DNA of 53,561 nucleotides from Candidatus Altimarinota bacterium (GTDB taxonomy: Bacteria > Patescibacteriota > Gracilibacteria > BD1-5 > UBA2023): assembly GCA_002747975.1 (NCBI GenBank), contig PDRA01000021.1:1-53561 (forward strand). The letters run 5' to 3'. Position numbers and translations under genes: made by a program. The notes under the pieces are model-generated. The model saw nothing but the letters and a program-made list of their open reading frames with translations, was not told the DNA's origin and made no database searches. Shown one piece after another: positions 9,309 through 21,193 of the stretch; positions within the stretch are counted from its first letter, which is position 1; each line of letters begins with the position of its first letter.

Positions 9309-10309
9309 TGAAACCATCAAACCCATATACAACGGCTCATTTCTGTGTCATCGCTGATCCACGAGCTGTATTTAGAACCGATAATTTTTTGTCGGTTCTT
9401 TTTCCCTATACGTCTCGCAGCGGCATCCAAAAGCTCATAGAAAAGGGAAGAGTAGAAGTAAATGGAACTATTATCAAAAAAAATAATACTCCCCTGAGGT
9501 ATAAAGATGAAGTTTTTATGCGGTGGGAAGTCGAAGAGAGTATTCTTAAGGCAGAAAATATTCCTCTTGATATCATACATGAAGATGTAAATTTTGCTGT
9601 TATCAATAAAGATGCTGGACTCACAGTCCATCCGATCCCATGAGAAAATGGTAAAACAGGAACACTCGTCAATGCGCTCCTCTATCATTTCAAGAACCTG
9701 GGAACTCGCGATAAAAATAAGAAACATACAACCATAAGTCAATCCATCATCAATGGAATCGAACGTCCTGGACTCGTCCACAGACTTGATCGCTGGACCA
9801 GTGGACTCATCCTCATCGCAAAAAATGATAACACCATGTACGATCTCCAACGACAGCTCGAAAAACGAACCATTCATAAAAAATACCTCGCGCTTGTGAT
9901 CGGAAAAATACCGGAAAAAAATGGTTATATCGAGTCCTATGTCGGGCGTGACCCAAATGACCGCACACGAATGACGACTCAAAACCCTGTAAATCCAAAG
10001 CTTGCCAAAACAAAGTTTACAAATCGAGGATATTTTCATGATAAATATACACTTCTTGAAGTTGACCTTCTCACTGGACGAACCCACCAAATTCGTATAC
10101 ATTTGGCATCCATAGGTCATCCGCTGGTTGGTGATGAGGTCTATGGACGAGCAAAGGAAAATACCCTTGCGGGAGAAAAATTTTGACTCTCTCGCCAGTG
10201 GCTCCATGCTTGGAAGCTTGATTTCACACTCTTTTGAAAGGATTTTTCTTTTACTGCTCCACTCAAAAAAGATCTCAAAAAGATGATAGAGGGCAGTGGG
10301 GTGGAATAG
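9308..10309 (+). CDS. RluA/RluD-family pseudouridine synthase
   Basis: The protein has 333 residues. An S4-like RNA-binding domain lies in residues 30-75 (SRSGIQKLIEKGRVEVNG), followed by the catalytic domain. The motif RPGLVHRLDRWTSGLILIAK contains the catalytic Asp of HRLD, and LLTGRTHQIRIHLASIGHPLVGD is the other family signature (given here only as GRTHQIRIHLAS). It isomerises uridines in rRNA or tRNA. The family is sure, but the target is not: RluC and RluD types look alike at this level. It starts on the stop codon of ndk (TAATG) and is followed by a strong terminator. Confidence 0.92.
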
Positions 10310-10354
10310 AAAAAACATTTGAAAATAAAGCCTCCCATCAAAAACAAACCTTCT

Positions 10355-10386
10355 AACCGAAATATCATAAATATTTCGGTTTTTTA
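10355..10386 (+). terminator. Rho-independent terminator
   Basis: The stem AACCGAAATAT at 10355-10365 pairs perfectly with ATATTTCGGTT at 10371-10381 around a 5-nt loop, followed by a T run. It ends the ndk transcription unit and separates it from the AAA operon promoter 43 nt further on. Confidence 0.9.
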
Positions 10387-10428
10387 CACTTTACAATATG
10401 TAAAAAATAATCTTTATTTACTTTTCAA

Positions 10429-10456
10429 TTGACAAATTAAATATTTTTAATATAGT
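10429..10456 (+). promoter_or_regulatory. Consensus promoter of the AAA/transglutaminase-VWA operon
   Basis: A perfect TTGACA at 10429-10434 and TATAGT at 10451-10456 are 16 nt apart. The expected transcript start near 10463 leaves about 70 nt of leader before the ATG at 10535. The leader holds a short near-palindrome (TACAAGAAATTTTTGTA, about 10488-10504) that could be an operator or a hairpin. Confidence 0.75.
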
Positions 10457-10534
10457 AAAATATCTATACATACAAAAAATAAATGTACAAGAAATTTTTG
10501 TAATGCCTCTTTATTTATCTTACAAACAATTCTG

Positions 10535-13500
10535 ATGACAATTCTCTCCATTTCGGATATTCAATCTATACAACAATCGCAAAATAAGAAACTCTCAGTC
10601 GCAGGAATTGAGAGTCCTGTGGATATACAAACAATAGAGAATACAACACTTGAAAAAATCCTCCAAACAAATGATAGCAAGAGAGAAATGATTCCTCACG
10701 CTTCTGAAATTATTAGCAAACACCATCAGTCCAAATACTATCAATCCAATAAAATCAGACTACGAGAACAACTGCTCCAAAAAAAATTTGCCATCCTAGA
10801 TGGACCGACTGGAACCGGAAAAACAACACTTGCAAAAACATTTGCATATGAAGCATCGATACCACTCTATGAGCTTGGTGGAGACAGTGAAAAAAGTGTG
10901 GAAGACTTCATAAAAGAAATAAAAACATACCGAAAAAATAATCTCTTGCAAATACGTGAAATTCCTGGACTTCTTCACAGAGCAATTGTCAATTGACATA
11001 TCATCCTTATCAATGAGGCAAATTCTCTTTCTCCCGATATACAGCTAGCACTTACCAATATGAGTGAATGAGGCTGTATCGTTGTGGGAACAAAAAAAAT
11101 TAAGATTCACCCAAACTTTGCACTTATCTTCACTTCAAATAGTGGATATGCTGGTACACAGGAATACAATAATGCTGTTATCAGAAAGGCAGGATGAACT
11201 ATCACAATAGGCTATGAACCGACGCTTGACTGAGAATTTCAAGTCGTCAAAACCCTCTATCAAAAAATACAAAAAAACTTTGAAAGTACAGTCAATATTG
11301 ATGATAAAGATCTCAAAATCATCACAAAAGCAGTAAGAAAAGTAAGAACACTCATCTGTGAACACAACAGAAACCAGAGGTTTGACGAAAGACTTTTAAC
11401 CCAAGATTTAAATAATTTTTGAGATTTCTTCTATATACGCTTCTATGAGCATTTATTTAAAAATATCATAGGAAAGACTATCAGTTCCTGTAACTTACAA
11501 AAAGAATTTGAGAAAATATCACTTCCACTGCTTCAAGAAAATATCTGTGGAATTGTCCAGGCAGAGTATATCACTCATCACAATGATATACACACTTTCT
11601 ATACAATCCTTACCCAGGCATTGCCCTGAGAAAGGATACACATCGATAGGGAAGATATAAAAGTGCTTCATCCTGTCGTATACGATATGATGCACAATGC
11701 CATAGATTCAGAAGAGAACGATCTGTGATCTGAATTTTCAAAAGAATGAGATACGGACTGTCAACTCAACGTACAGAAGGCGGTATTTAATCCAAATATA
11801 TTTAGGCAACAATCAAGAAATGAAGTCCAATCACAGTGAAAAGAACTTGAAAGAATAGAAAATTTCTATGATTTTATTGAAGATATTCATTCCAGAATTG
11901 TCGATTCAAGAAGAAAAAAAGTTATACACAATATACAAACGCAAAAACTTTGATCCGGTGAGAGAGTTTTGTGTGTAGATATTGACAATACAACACTGTA
12001 TTTTTCGAGTGAACACCCTGAGGACCTCGAAAACATAGAAACGATTCAGGATGTAAAGACAAAAGTATTTGGAAACAAAAGTTTGAAAATCCTCATACCC
12101 AAAAACCAAACAAACACTCAAATACAGTCTCTGGAAAAACAAGATTGTATAGAGTATGACAATGTATTTGAAAGACCAAAATCACTTGAAATACGAAGAT
12201 TTTCAAAAATTATACAACGAGAGGTCGATAAAAAACCTATCATAAGCGTGCTCTGATTTACCTGAGAAATTCGAGATATTCGATACGAAGATGATGATGG
12301 AACCCTCTATATCCCAAACGCAAAGGTCAATGATGTCATTCTCAACAATTATTATGCTATGGGAAGTGAGCATCCCATTTTCAAAGAAGCAAAGAGCAAA
12401 AAGCATTTTCTCATCCTCGAAAATGGAAATACGCTACGATTTTTTACGAAAAAAACACTCCAACAAAAGCTTCGTACTGGAAATAAGCACGATATCATTA
12501 TCTTACTTGCAATCACGGATAGAAAAGAAAATGAAATCTTGGATGATGAAATAAAGAAAAAACTCAGTCAAATCGATACGCTTGGGCTTCACAACTGATG
12601 AAAAGAAACTTCTCATACAGCGACTCCCGAAAATATTTATGGATGAGCCAAGCCAATTTCTTCGAGAGTATATGATATACTGGGCCCAAAATTTTGACAA
12701 GAAAAAGAAGTATCTCCAACAACACAAAACACACTCGAAGAGATGGAACAACAGCTGCTGATGGGAAACGATATACTTCTCACCGGACCTTCTGGGGTAG
12801 GAAAAACATCATACACCGTAGAAGTAGCACAAAAGCTCTGACTTCCATATATAAGTTTTCAAATAGATTCAAACGTAAGTGAAAAAACATTTTCAAGTCA
12901 TGTACAGTTCAATGAGTCAGAAATAGAGAATACTATCACGCCATTTTTGGACTACTATATCAATGGTGGAATTGTAGAACTCAAAGAGCTCAATATGAGC
13001 CCGGAACTCACATTCTTAAATAACTTCTTGGATACAACTGGAAGTATCACTATAAACGGGAATACATACAGAAGAAACCCAAATTTTCATATTGTAGCAA
13101 CTGTCAATCCATTTGATAATAGACTCTTTTCTGGAACCAATCCTCTCAATACAGCGCTCCTATGACGATTTACAAATATACACATAGACTACATACAGGA
13201 TATAGGTGAGGAAAGAGATATCATCTTAGCTTTTGCAAAAATACATAATCCCACACTGATACAAAACCTATGAGAGGTATTACAATTGTATGTCTATGAA
13301 ATACTTGAAAAAATCGTATTTCCTATTCGCAAAAAAGTAAACGAACTCAAAAAATCTCAACACCTCGGTACAGATGAAGAGCTTAAAATTCTTGCCGAAA
13401 AGATTATGACTCTCGATATTTTCAAAAAAATACTGCTCTCTTCTCGAAGTGCCGATGAACTGATGCTAAAAATCAAACAGTTCTTCTCTCTCAGCCAAGA

Positions 13501-13555
13501 AGAAAAAACACTTCTGTGAGAAGAAAGCCAGCAAATTTTTCGTGTATTTGAATAA
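10535..13555 (+). CDS. Double AAA+ ATPase, MoxR/AAA_5-like
   Basis: The protein has 1006 residues. Two AAA+ modules are visible. The first has Walker A GPTGTGKT at residues 90-97, the Walker B region HIILINEANSL with E161, and the sensor-like ALIFTSNSGYAG. The second has Walker A GPSGVGKT at 751-758, GGIVELKELNMSPE with E818, and HIVATVNPFDNRLFSG followed by LGRFTNIHI. Both resemble the MoxR/dynein-related AAA_5 type. In both, the aspartate that normally precedes the Walker B glutamate is replaced (Asn, and Lys), which is unusual. About 400 residues between the modules match nothing I know. The gene leads an operon; the next start is 11 nt after its stop. Many TGA-Gly codons occur. Function is inferred to be ATP-driven remodelling of the two partner proteins. 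Confidence 0.85.
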
Positions 13556-13566
13556 TCCTCTTACGT

Positions 13567-16500
13567 ATGAATAAACCAATAACACCATCACAACTCTCAT
13601 CCGAGGAAAGATCAAGCGTAATACTTGAAGAATCGAAAAAATCTGGAAGAGTAGAGAAAAATGATTTTGAATATCTCAGACAACATGATCCTGAAACTGC
13701 TATAAGTCTCCTATTTTCGGGAGAACAATACTACACTATCATAAGTCTCTCTCATTGATTTGGTATCTCTTATGAAGATATTCTCTCTTGATGCGATACA
13801 CACTCCTGCGCAGTGTATGACGAAAAGGGGAATATCACTGGGTACAAAATAGAGAATCTCTCTCTTGATGACCTTGATATTGATCCATCACAGTATGAAA
13901 AATGAGAAGAGCAAATCACTGACCAATGCCTAAATTATCTGAGATGTCATGCTCCAAAAGAGTATTTTAGAATTTTTCTCAATGACAAGGATTGGCAGAT
14001 GCTCCAATCACTCTATGGAGCACTGGAGTCAGCTTTTGAAATTGATTGGTATTCACTCGCCAAGCACTCCGACATGATTACTCTATGATACGGAGAGAAT
14101 TTGTTTCCGTGGGAATTATATATATACCAAAGAAATGGCAATGAATTTGTTTTACAATATCCATTTTTTGGTGATGAAGATACAGAAGTATCCCTCGAAT
14201 GAGTGGAAGAGAAATTTCAATATCAAATCATGCAGGCGATACAAGATTGAAAACTTATCATCAGTGAAATCTATTTTTGAAATATAGAGAAATCAACGGA
14301 TGAAAAACTGATTTCAAAAATTATAGATATCGCTGCTATGGGCACTGTCGTGTGTGTTTGAGGTATAAATATAAGAAGCCAAAACCCTGCTCTCATAAGC
14401 AAAATCAAACAGCAAATAAACAACAAAAATATACAAGTACTCTCAGATACTACGCTTACAAGCATCGAGTCAGATCTCTTCGTGCTCTATGATGCAGAAA
14501 ATGACAGCAGAGAAAAATTCTCTGTCGAACACATGGATCTCACATGACAGGATGGAAAGTTCCAAAAGCAAATAATCGACAGGATAAATAATGGAAAAAT
14601 AGAGGTCCGTACACGACCCCATTTCTGATGACTCTATCATGGAAAAAGTACAAAAGAAATTCTCGAATGTGAAAAAATCCCTTGAACACTGGACATGGTA
14701 TGATGGCCTGCAAAAGATCAGTGTGATGCAATAGATGAAATATATGCCAAAAAGAAATTTGAAGATTCTGTATATTTTTGATGGGATACAAATCATCATA
14801 AGAAAAAAATATCTCATATGAAACAGGGTGATTTGTTTGAAAACACCACGAACTCTCGACAAGTTCAAGAGGATAATAGAGAGGATATAGATCACAATAG
14901 AAATATACACGATTTGGATATGCTCCTCAACTATTCATCATCTCTTCCTGGATATTTACTCCTCCAATGAACTCATATCGATATACAGATACGGGCTCTC
15001 CTTTATGAGAAAAGTGGCAGAATTGATATACAAAATGGGCTGTGAATAGACGAAGAGCTACGAGAGATATGTATAGGAAAAAATGCAAATGCTTCTATCA
15101 AATCCCTCCTCGATGCTTTTGCAGATGATACAAAAGAGGAGTTTGAGAACATATACCGCAAAATAAAGGATAAAACAATCCAAGAAATCGCAGCAAGCAT
15201 CTATAACCAAGCGCAAATACTGTATGCTGGAAAAATTTTGGAGGATTGTAATATCGATGGCGTTTTTATGCCTCATGAATATCTCAAAGATCCGAATATA
15301 CGGCAGTTATTAGATAGGATCGAGGAAAGTAAACAAAACGGTAAGCCCATTTGAGAAAAAGAATTTCAGAATATATTCAATAAAATACAAGACGGTGGTA
15401 TCATGAAGGCAGCGAAAAGCTTATGGGAAAAAGCAAGTAATGCAATCTTTGGAGAAAAACTCAAAAAAGAAGACCCTGAAAAGTATTTTAAGACCTTTCT
15501 CTGTCAAAAAGATTTTGAACTTCTCTGGCAGCTGAAAACCATATGACGTGAAAAAGCCCTCAGTTGGAATGACCTGACAAAAGAATGAATGTGTAAAATA
15601 AATTGAAATAGACTGGTATGAATTTGCTGGCCACAAGATCTCACAATAAAAGAAAGCACTATTGATCTTTCAAAAATACAAGAAATACAGTGAAATTTCA
15701 CAATTGATGGAGCCTCGACATCACACTTAGCCAAAGGACTCAAAGTCCGTTGAGATCTATGCATAGAAGATTGTGGCAATTTGAAAACGCTCAATATCGA
15801 GATAGCAGACAATATAAATATTGGTACTTCCGACAAACTGCAAGAAGTACAAGTTACAAAAGCACAAGATATCACTATTGATGAATACAGTCCACGACTC
15901 TCAAAGTTACAGCTTGGAACGGTATGAGATATAGACATAAGACACAGCGACGAACTCCAAGAAATATCCATAGAAAGTGCTAAAAAGATAAGAATGTTGG
16001 ACATAAATAAATGTAGTGCCTTAGAGATTGGGAAGTTTACGTATATTAATGCGACATGTTGGAGATTTGACCTCCAACAAAAAATCATGACACAGATTGA
16101 TCCTGACGCAGAGGTAGATTTCGGACAACAACAACAAAGCCAATGAGATATAAATATACTCCTTTCTCTCAAAGAAATCCCCTGAAATCTCCATATTCGC
16201 AACGCAGATATCGCTCTACGATTTCTCGTACGACAAGCGATGTGAAAACTAAACGTCCATGGTCAGATACATACACATGAAAATATTACATTTTCTCCTG
16301 AAATTTTTGTATGAAAAAAAATCAATGTTCCAAAATTTATCAGTATCTACTGATTAAATATCAATGCAATACAACAGAGCGACATAAGAACAAGTGCCCA
16401 GATTGTACTGTCGACTTTTTTCGAAGCATATATACAAGATACCGAGGAGGATATACAAAGCATCGTACAAGATAGGTCTATGAAAAAAGAAGAAAAAGAA

Positions 16501-16599
16501 ACCGCCATAGTCAAAATTGATAGAGATTTTAGAGATACTGAGTACACGATACAAAACCTTGGCATGAATACAGATGTACTCTATAAGAATTTTCTTTAG
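13567..16599 (+). CDS. Large unknown protein with beta-solenoid-like C-terminal repeats
   Basis: The 1010-residue frame is continuous only with TGA read as glycine (I followed it codon by codon over most of its length). No signal peptide or membrane segment is seen, so it is probably cytosolic. The first half is acidic, with a stretch of conserved-looking aromatic and glycine residues (PHFGGLYHGKST and, later, YFGWDTNHH). From about residue 679 to 850 there is a ladder of short strand repeats of roughly 19-22 residues, such as IQGNFTIDG, VRGDLCIEDC, IADNINIG, AQDITIDEY, VGDIDIRHS and AKKIRMLDI. These look like leucine-rich or beta-helix coils with Asx/Gly turns. I do not recognise a family. 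Its place between an ATPase and a transglutaminase-VWA gene suggests a scaffold or target-recognition subunit. Confidence 0.8.
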
Positions 16600-16611
16600 T
16601 ATTTATTTTTT

Positions 16612-19014
16612 ATGCTTTCAGACAAAGTACATACCTCTCATCTCTTAGAGACATACTGACTTTCAGATCGTGTGCATTTTTGAGAGGACTTTTGTATTTG
16701 AAAGGGAACCATCACTCTTCCTCGTCGCTACGAGCAAATCGAGTGGGGAGAAAATATATGATTTATATTTTTATTATTGGCAATTGCTCACTTTGACGAT
16801 CAGGAGATACAGAAATATACCCATACCTTACTCCAAGAGCATGAAATACAGCAGCTCAAAAATGTATTTATATTTTTGAAAGTATATCAAAAGTCAAGAA
16901 GAAGTTTTTTTGACAAAACAGAAAAGTATATACAAAAAACGCTCGATGCCATCTCCGAAAATATTACAAATACTGGATCACTTTGGATGTTTATCAAAGA
17001 GAAATTGCAAACGAAACAGGTTTGAAGTTTTGAAGAACTGGTACATGAGTACATACAATTTACCCAGAGCCTATTAGAGAGTACAAAAAATAACCAAACA
17101 GTTGAGGATAAAGATAATAATGGCGATGATAGCGAAAGTGAAGAAACGAAACAAGAACCTGAATGAATCGAAGCGCATCAAGAGTATAGTGAGCATGAGT
17201 GATTCTCGAAAGAACGAGCAAATGAAGATAGTGGCATATTTTGAGTGATACAACCAGCTGTCGGGTATAAATACTTTTACGAGCAAACGCTAAGTATATT
17301 CAATCATAAAACAGGAAAGTTTATACAGGCAAATGCCCAACAACAAAAACTCGAACAAACGCAACCAGAAAAAACAAATAGTATCTATACATACCCTGGA
17401 AAAAAGTGAAAAATATACCATTTACCAATTGATATCCACCATTTATCTGTCTATAACTGGAACAGGGAAGAAGTTGAGGTATTTCAAGATGCATCTGGGA
17501 ATTATTCTTTGCGATTTTTACAGACCTGTAAGACGCAAATTGGTATCTGAAAAGATCCCAAAATATTTGAGAGTGTACAAGAAGAAGACACAAAAAAACT
17601 CTACACTGGAAATAAGATAGATACCTCAAAATTCAAAACTCCACAAGATATTTTACATGTAATACAGACAACGAAGAAGTATAAGAATATCAGTCAGAGT
17701 CAATTGAATACAAAAAATATCAATCACGATACCGAAGTACTCTTTGCAGCGGATGAATTTGACTGTCTTCCTGCCAATAAGCTCTTTGTTATTCTGTGTC
17801 GAAACATCTGATTTCCAGCAAGACTTATCACTGGAATCGTTGCCTACAATGCAACAAACACCAAAGAAAATACACGAGAAACCATACTTTCAAAAACCAG
17901 GTGACATGCCTGGAGCGAGGTATATATAGAGGGGAAGTGGAAAATATTTGACGCCACTCCTATCAAAAAAGACTCAAACGAACAAGAAAATAACAACCAA
18001 GATCTTCTCAAAGGGGCACAAGAAATCATGGATACACTCTCTGAGGAAAAACCAGAAGATATTGACACTTTTGAACTTCGGGAAAATATACAAGAAAAAG
18101 TCGAACATATACACTGGGATCTCGAAAATAGCATAGAAAATATACATTTTCGCAGTGCCCTTGAATTTGTACGAGATGATGCCGAAGAAATTATCCACCA
18201 CTTGCAAAATATAATTGAAAACAGAAAAAAAATACGAGGTCAACAGATCCTGTGAATGCAAAGAAAAAGGAAAAAATGAGGACTCTCAACAGGAGATCTG
18301 CGTATTGATAGTCGCGCTATACAGCGATTATCTGTTTGAAACACGAGTATTTTTACTCAGAAATCAAAACAAAAACTCACACCCAATCAGGAAGTACAAT
18401 TACAGCTTCAAGACCTTTCTCTTGCGATTGATATAAGTGGATCTATGTGAAAGCTCACTGGAAATTGGGAGTGCTGAAAAAAGGCTGATTATGCCTACCT
18501 TTCGCTGGTACTCCTCTCGCTTATTGCTGAGAAATTGGACATCAATTTTACACAAGTGACCCTTTTTTGAGACCGTATCTATACCTGATCTGTGCCAGAA
18601 ATTATTGAAACTTTTTGTACGAGAAACGAATATAATCATGCAAACGCAGAAGGAATTGAAACCTGTTTGAAGAACATAGAGCACTCTTCGAAGTGACTTG
18701 CCATTGTACTCTCAGACTGAGACCTCTATTCTGGAAGCAATTTTTTTAATGAACAATCAAAAGAAATCCTTAAAAAAAATCCAAATATTTTCATCCTCTG
18801 ATATGGAATGGGAAAAACTGCCAGTGCAAGAATCACCCATAAAAAAGCAGAAAATGGATATACTCCAACAGTTATAGAATATCAAATGAAAGAAGCCGAA
18901 AATCCAAAACAAGCCAAGTGATATCCTCTTGAAATATATAAAAATGTGGTCAATCAACTCAAAAAAGATTTTACAACAATTATCACACAATCAAATATAG
19001 ACCTTGAGAAATAA
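16612..19014 (+). CDS. Transglutaminase-like and VWA domain protein
   Basis: The protein has 800 residues. After a helical N-terminal part and an acidic low-complexity linker (about 160-215), a transglutaminase-like cysteine protease fold is recognisable: C385 in FDCLPANKLFVILC, H432 in GHAWSEVY and D447 in KIFDATP form the Cys-His-Asp triad. A coiled stretch (480-560) leads to a von Willebrand A domain from about residue 603, with the metal site DISGSM (D607), VTLFGDRIYTGS and the second-site LSDGDLYSG. It lacks a signal peptide, so it probably acts in the cytosol. VWA proteins are the usual partners of MoxR-type ATPases, which fits the operon order; the start is 12 nt after the preceding stop. 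The role could be peptide cleavage or crosslinking of a target under ATPase control. That is inference. Confidence 0.88.
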
Positions 19015-19065
19015 TATTTTCCACAAAAACCCATAAATTTTCCTTTCTTTTTTTTGATTTTTTCA

Positions 19066-19071
19066 TATAAT
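19066..19071 (+). promoter_or_regulatory. -10 box of a probably leaderless rbfA transcript
   Basis: TATAAT ends 6 nt before the ATG at 19078. Transcription would therefore begin at or next to the start codon. No good -35 box is seen at the right distance. Confidence 0.5.
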
Positions 19072-19077
19072 CCTCCT

Positions 19078-19434
19078 ATGAGTTTACGAAATACACGAAT
19101 GGAGAGTACTCTCCTGCGAGAAGTTCGCAGCTATGTGCTTACGCATTTTCAAGAATACGAAGATGAACTTGGAATCATCAGCATTACCGAAATAAAACTG
19201 ACGCCAGACAAAAGTCATCTGAGTGTTTTTGTTGCTTTTGATACCGATAAACGCCATGATATAATGCGAACACTGCGAACACTTGTACCAGAACTCAGAC
19301 GATACCTATCGAAAACTCTCAGTCTACGCAGTGCCCCAAAAATTACTTTCAAGCCAACGAATGAAAAAAAACAAGCTGTAGACATTGCCTCTCTTATATC
19401 TCAACTCGATGAAAAATACCACCTTTCTGAGTAA
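19078..19434 (+). CDS. rbfA: Ribosome-binding factor A
   Basis: The protein has 118 residues, the normal length. RbfA binds the 30S precursor near helix 1 of 16S rRNA during cold-sensitive late maturation. The sequence has the family's KH-like pattern: RMESTLLREVRSYVLTHF at the start, ISITEIKLTPDKSHLSVFV in the middle and LVPELRRYLSKTLSLRSAPK with ITFKPTNE near the end. Its stop lies 26 nt inside the next gene, so the two are coupled. Confidence 0.93.
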   Translation: MSLRNTRMESTLLREVRSYVLTHFQEYEDELGIISITEIKLTPDKSHLSVFVAFDTDKRHDIMRTLRTLVPELRRYLSKTLSLRSAPKITFKPTNEKKQAVDIASLISQLDEKYHLSE

Positions 19435-20509
19435 AATCAAACATTTTTTTGCAACTTCAAAAGAAGATAAGCAATTCCAAAAACGGGTACAAAAAGAAAA
19501 AAAACAAAAGTACCTTTTTGATGCGAGTGAAAACGATAAAAAGAGTGATATCAAGAGAAAAACATTTCGCACGCAGGTAAAATCAAAATCTCAGAAAAAA
19601 ACCAAAGCTCATATTTCAACCTTTGTTCATGGTCAAGTTGGCAAGAAAAAACAAAAAGATTTGAGTATTTTTATGTCTATTATTGCCGCTGTACTTTTTA
19701 TTCTCAGTGGATATATCGTATGGTTTTCTCCCTATTTCAAAATTAGCCCAAATCAAGTTATCATTGAATGAATCAACAAGGGTATTGATATGAGTCTCGC
19801 TTATAAATCGATAGAATATATCTATGGAAGCAATATATTTTCTATTGATCAAAAGAAAATAGCAGCTGAACTAAAAAGTGGAATGAAAAATATCGAGTCA
19901 ATAGAAGTGAATCGCTTGTACCCAAACGGTATCAAAATTCTCATAAAATCACTTCCAAATCCATTTGATACAACGATTTATTGAGTAGCAGAGCATAGGT
20001 GGGGACTTTCTACTAATGGAGTACTTATACCTATTGCCGACCTCAAAAACAATGAATTTCAATACCATTTAGAAATAATATCATACAAACTACAGTCAAG
20101 TTTATTTCGTGATTACAAAAAGATTATAAGTGATTTGAACGCTTTCTTACTTCAGCGTGTATTTGCAATTTTTGAAAATGAATGGTCTGACCTTAAAATC
20201 ACAGGGGCAAAGTATTTCTTAAAAGAAAATGAAGTCCATCTGATACTTGAATCAAACACAAAAATTATCTTCACACTCCAAGATATCACTGGAAATAATA
20301 CTGATATAAAAGACCAGATCTCTCGAGAGTTTCTCGGACTCAAGGAATATATACAAAATCACAAAAATACAATTCTCGAAGGAAATATCGTCTACATAGA
20401 CGCGAGGATTCCTGGAAAACTCTTTATTTGTAGTGATGCGAAAATATGCAATAATAACCTTATCAATGTTTATGGAAACGCCTACAAAGTCGAAACAATA
20501 CAAGAATAA
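19409..20509 (+). CDS. FtsQ-like cell-division membrane protein (POTRA type)
   Basis: The protein has 366 residues. A long, very basic N-terminal tail (residues 1-84) is followed by one membrane segment at about 86-106 (SIFMSIIAAVLFILSGYIVW) and an extracytoplasmic part. The region after the membrane (residues 112-190) looks like a POTRA domain: ISPNQVIIEGINKG, GSNIFSIDQKKIA, MKNIESIEVNRLYPNGIKI and the strand LIKSLP. The order cytosolic tail, single membrane helix, POTRA, beta domain is that of FtsQ/DivIB. It overlaps rbfA by 26 nt and nth by 44 nt. Primary similarity is weak, so other POTRA-domain proteins remain possible. Confidence 0.65.
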
Positions 20510-21191
20510 GAAACAAAAAAAGCGCCTGAAACCTCTCCAGATCAAGGCACTTGAAGCGATGATAGAGCTCTATGGAGATACAAAAATAGAACTCGATTAC
20601 GAGAGTGATTTCCAACTTTTGATCGCTGTTATCCTCTCAGCACAAACAACTGATAAGCAAGTCAACAAGGTAACACCTGCACTTTTTGCAAAGGTAAGAG
20701 AGCCAGAAGATATGAAAAAAATTTCACTTGAAGAAATAGAAAACCATATCCAATACATCAACTTTTTTCGAAATAAATCTCGATTTGTCAAAGAAACTGG
20801 GATTCTATTAGCAGACAAATACGGCGGGAAAATTCCAAATAATTTACAAGAAATGCAAAAACTTCCAGGAGTTGGTATCAAAACAGCAAAAGTCGTACTC
20901 TCTGTACTCTATGATATGCCCTATATTGGCGTGGATACTCATATCCATCGTGTTGCCAACCGTATGAAAATCGTCAAAACAAAAACCCCAGAGCAAACAG
21001 ATAAGATTCTCGACGCACTCCTTCCAATTGACCTCAAAAAACGAATTCATCATCCCATGGTCCTCTTCGGGCGATATCACTGCCAAGCAAAAAATCCAGC
21101 CTGTAAAGACTGGACAGAGAAGGGGATTATCAATTATATCAGTTCACTTGGCGACAGCGCAAGACCGACTCCAAAAAAGAAGAAAAAATAA
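20466..21191 (+). CDS. nth: Endonuclease III-like DNA glycosylase, iron-sulfur ligands reduced
   Basis: The protein has 241 residues. It removes oxidised pyrimidines from DNA and nicks the abasic site. The helix-hairpin-helix LPGVGIKTAKVVLS carries the catalytic lysine K139, and GVDTHIHRVANRM carries D157. At the C terminus, where the family has four cysteines (C-x6-C-x2-C-x5-C) for a 4Fe-4S cluster, only C206 and C213 remain; the third position is W216 and the fourth is isoleucine. The cluster is therefore probably absent. The start is set at the ATG at 20466 (MFMETPTK); 20472 is equally possible. The tail ends in a run of lysines. It overlaps the FtsQ-like gene and converges on the AMMECR1-like gene with 2 nt between stops. 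Confidence 0.93.
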   Translation: MFMETPTKSKQYKNKKQKKRLKPLQIKALEAMIELYGDTKIELDYESDFQLLIAVILSAQTTDKQVNKVTPALFAKVREPEDMKKISLEEIENHIQYINFFRNKSRFVKETGILLADKYGGKIPNNLQEMQKLPGVGIKTAKVVLSVLYDMPYIGVDTHIHRVANRMKIVKTKTPEQTDKILDALLPIDLKKRIHHPMVLFGRYHCQAKNPACKDWTEKGIINYISSLGDSARPTPKKKKK

Positions 21192-21193
21192 TA

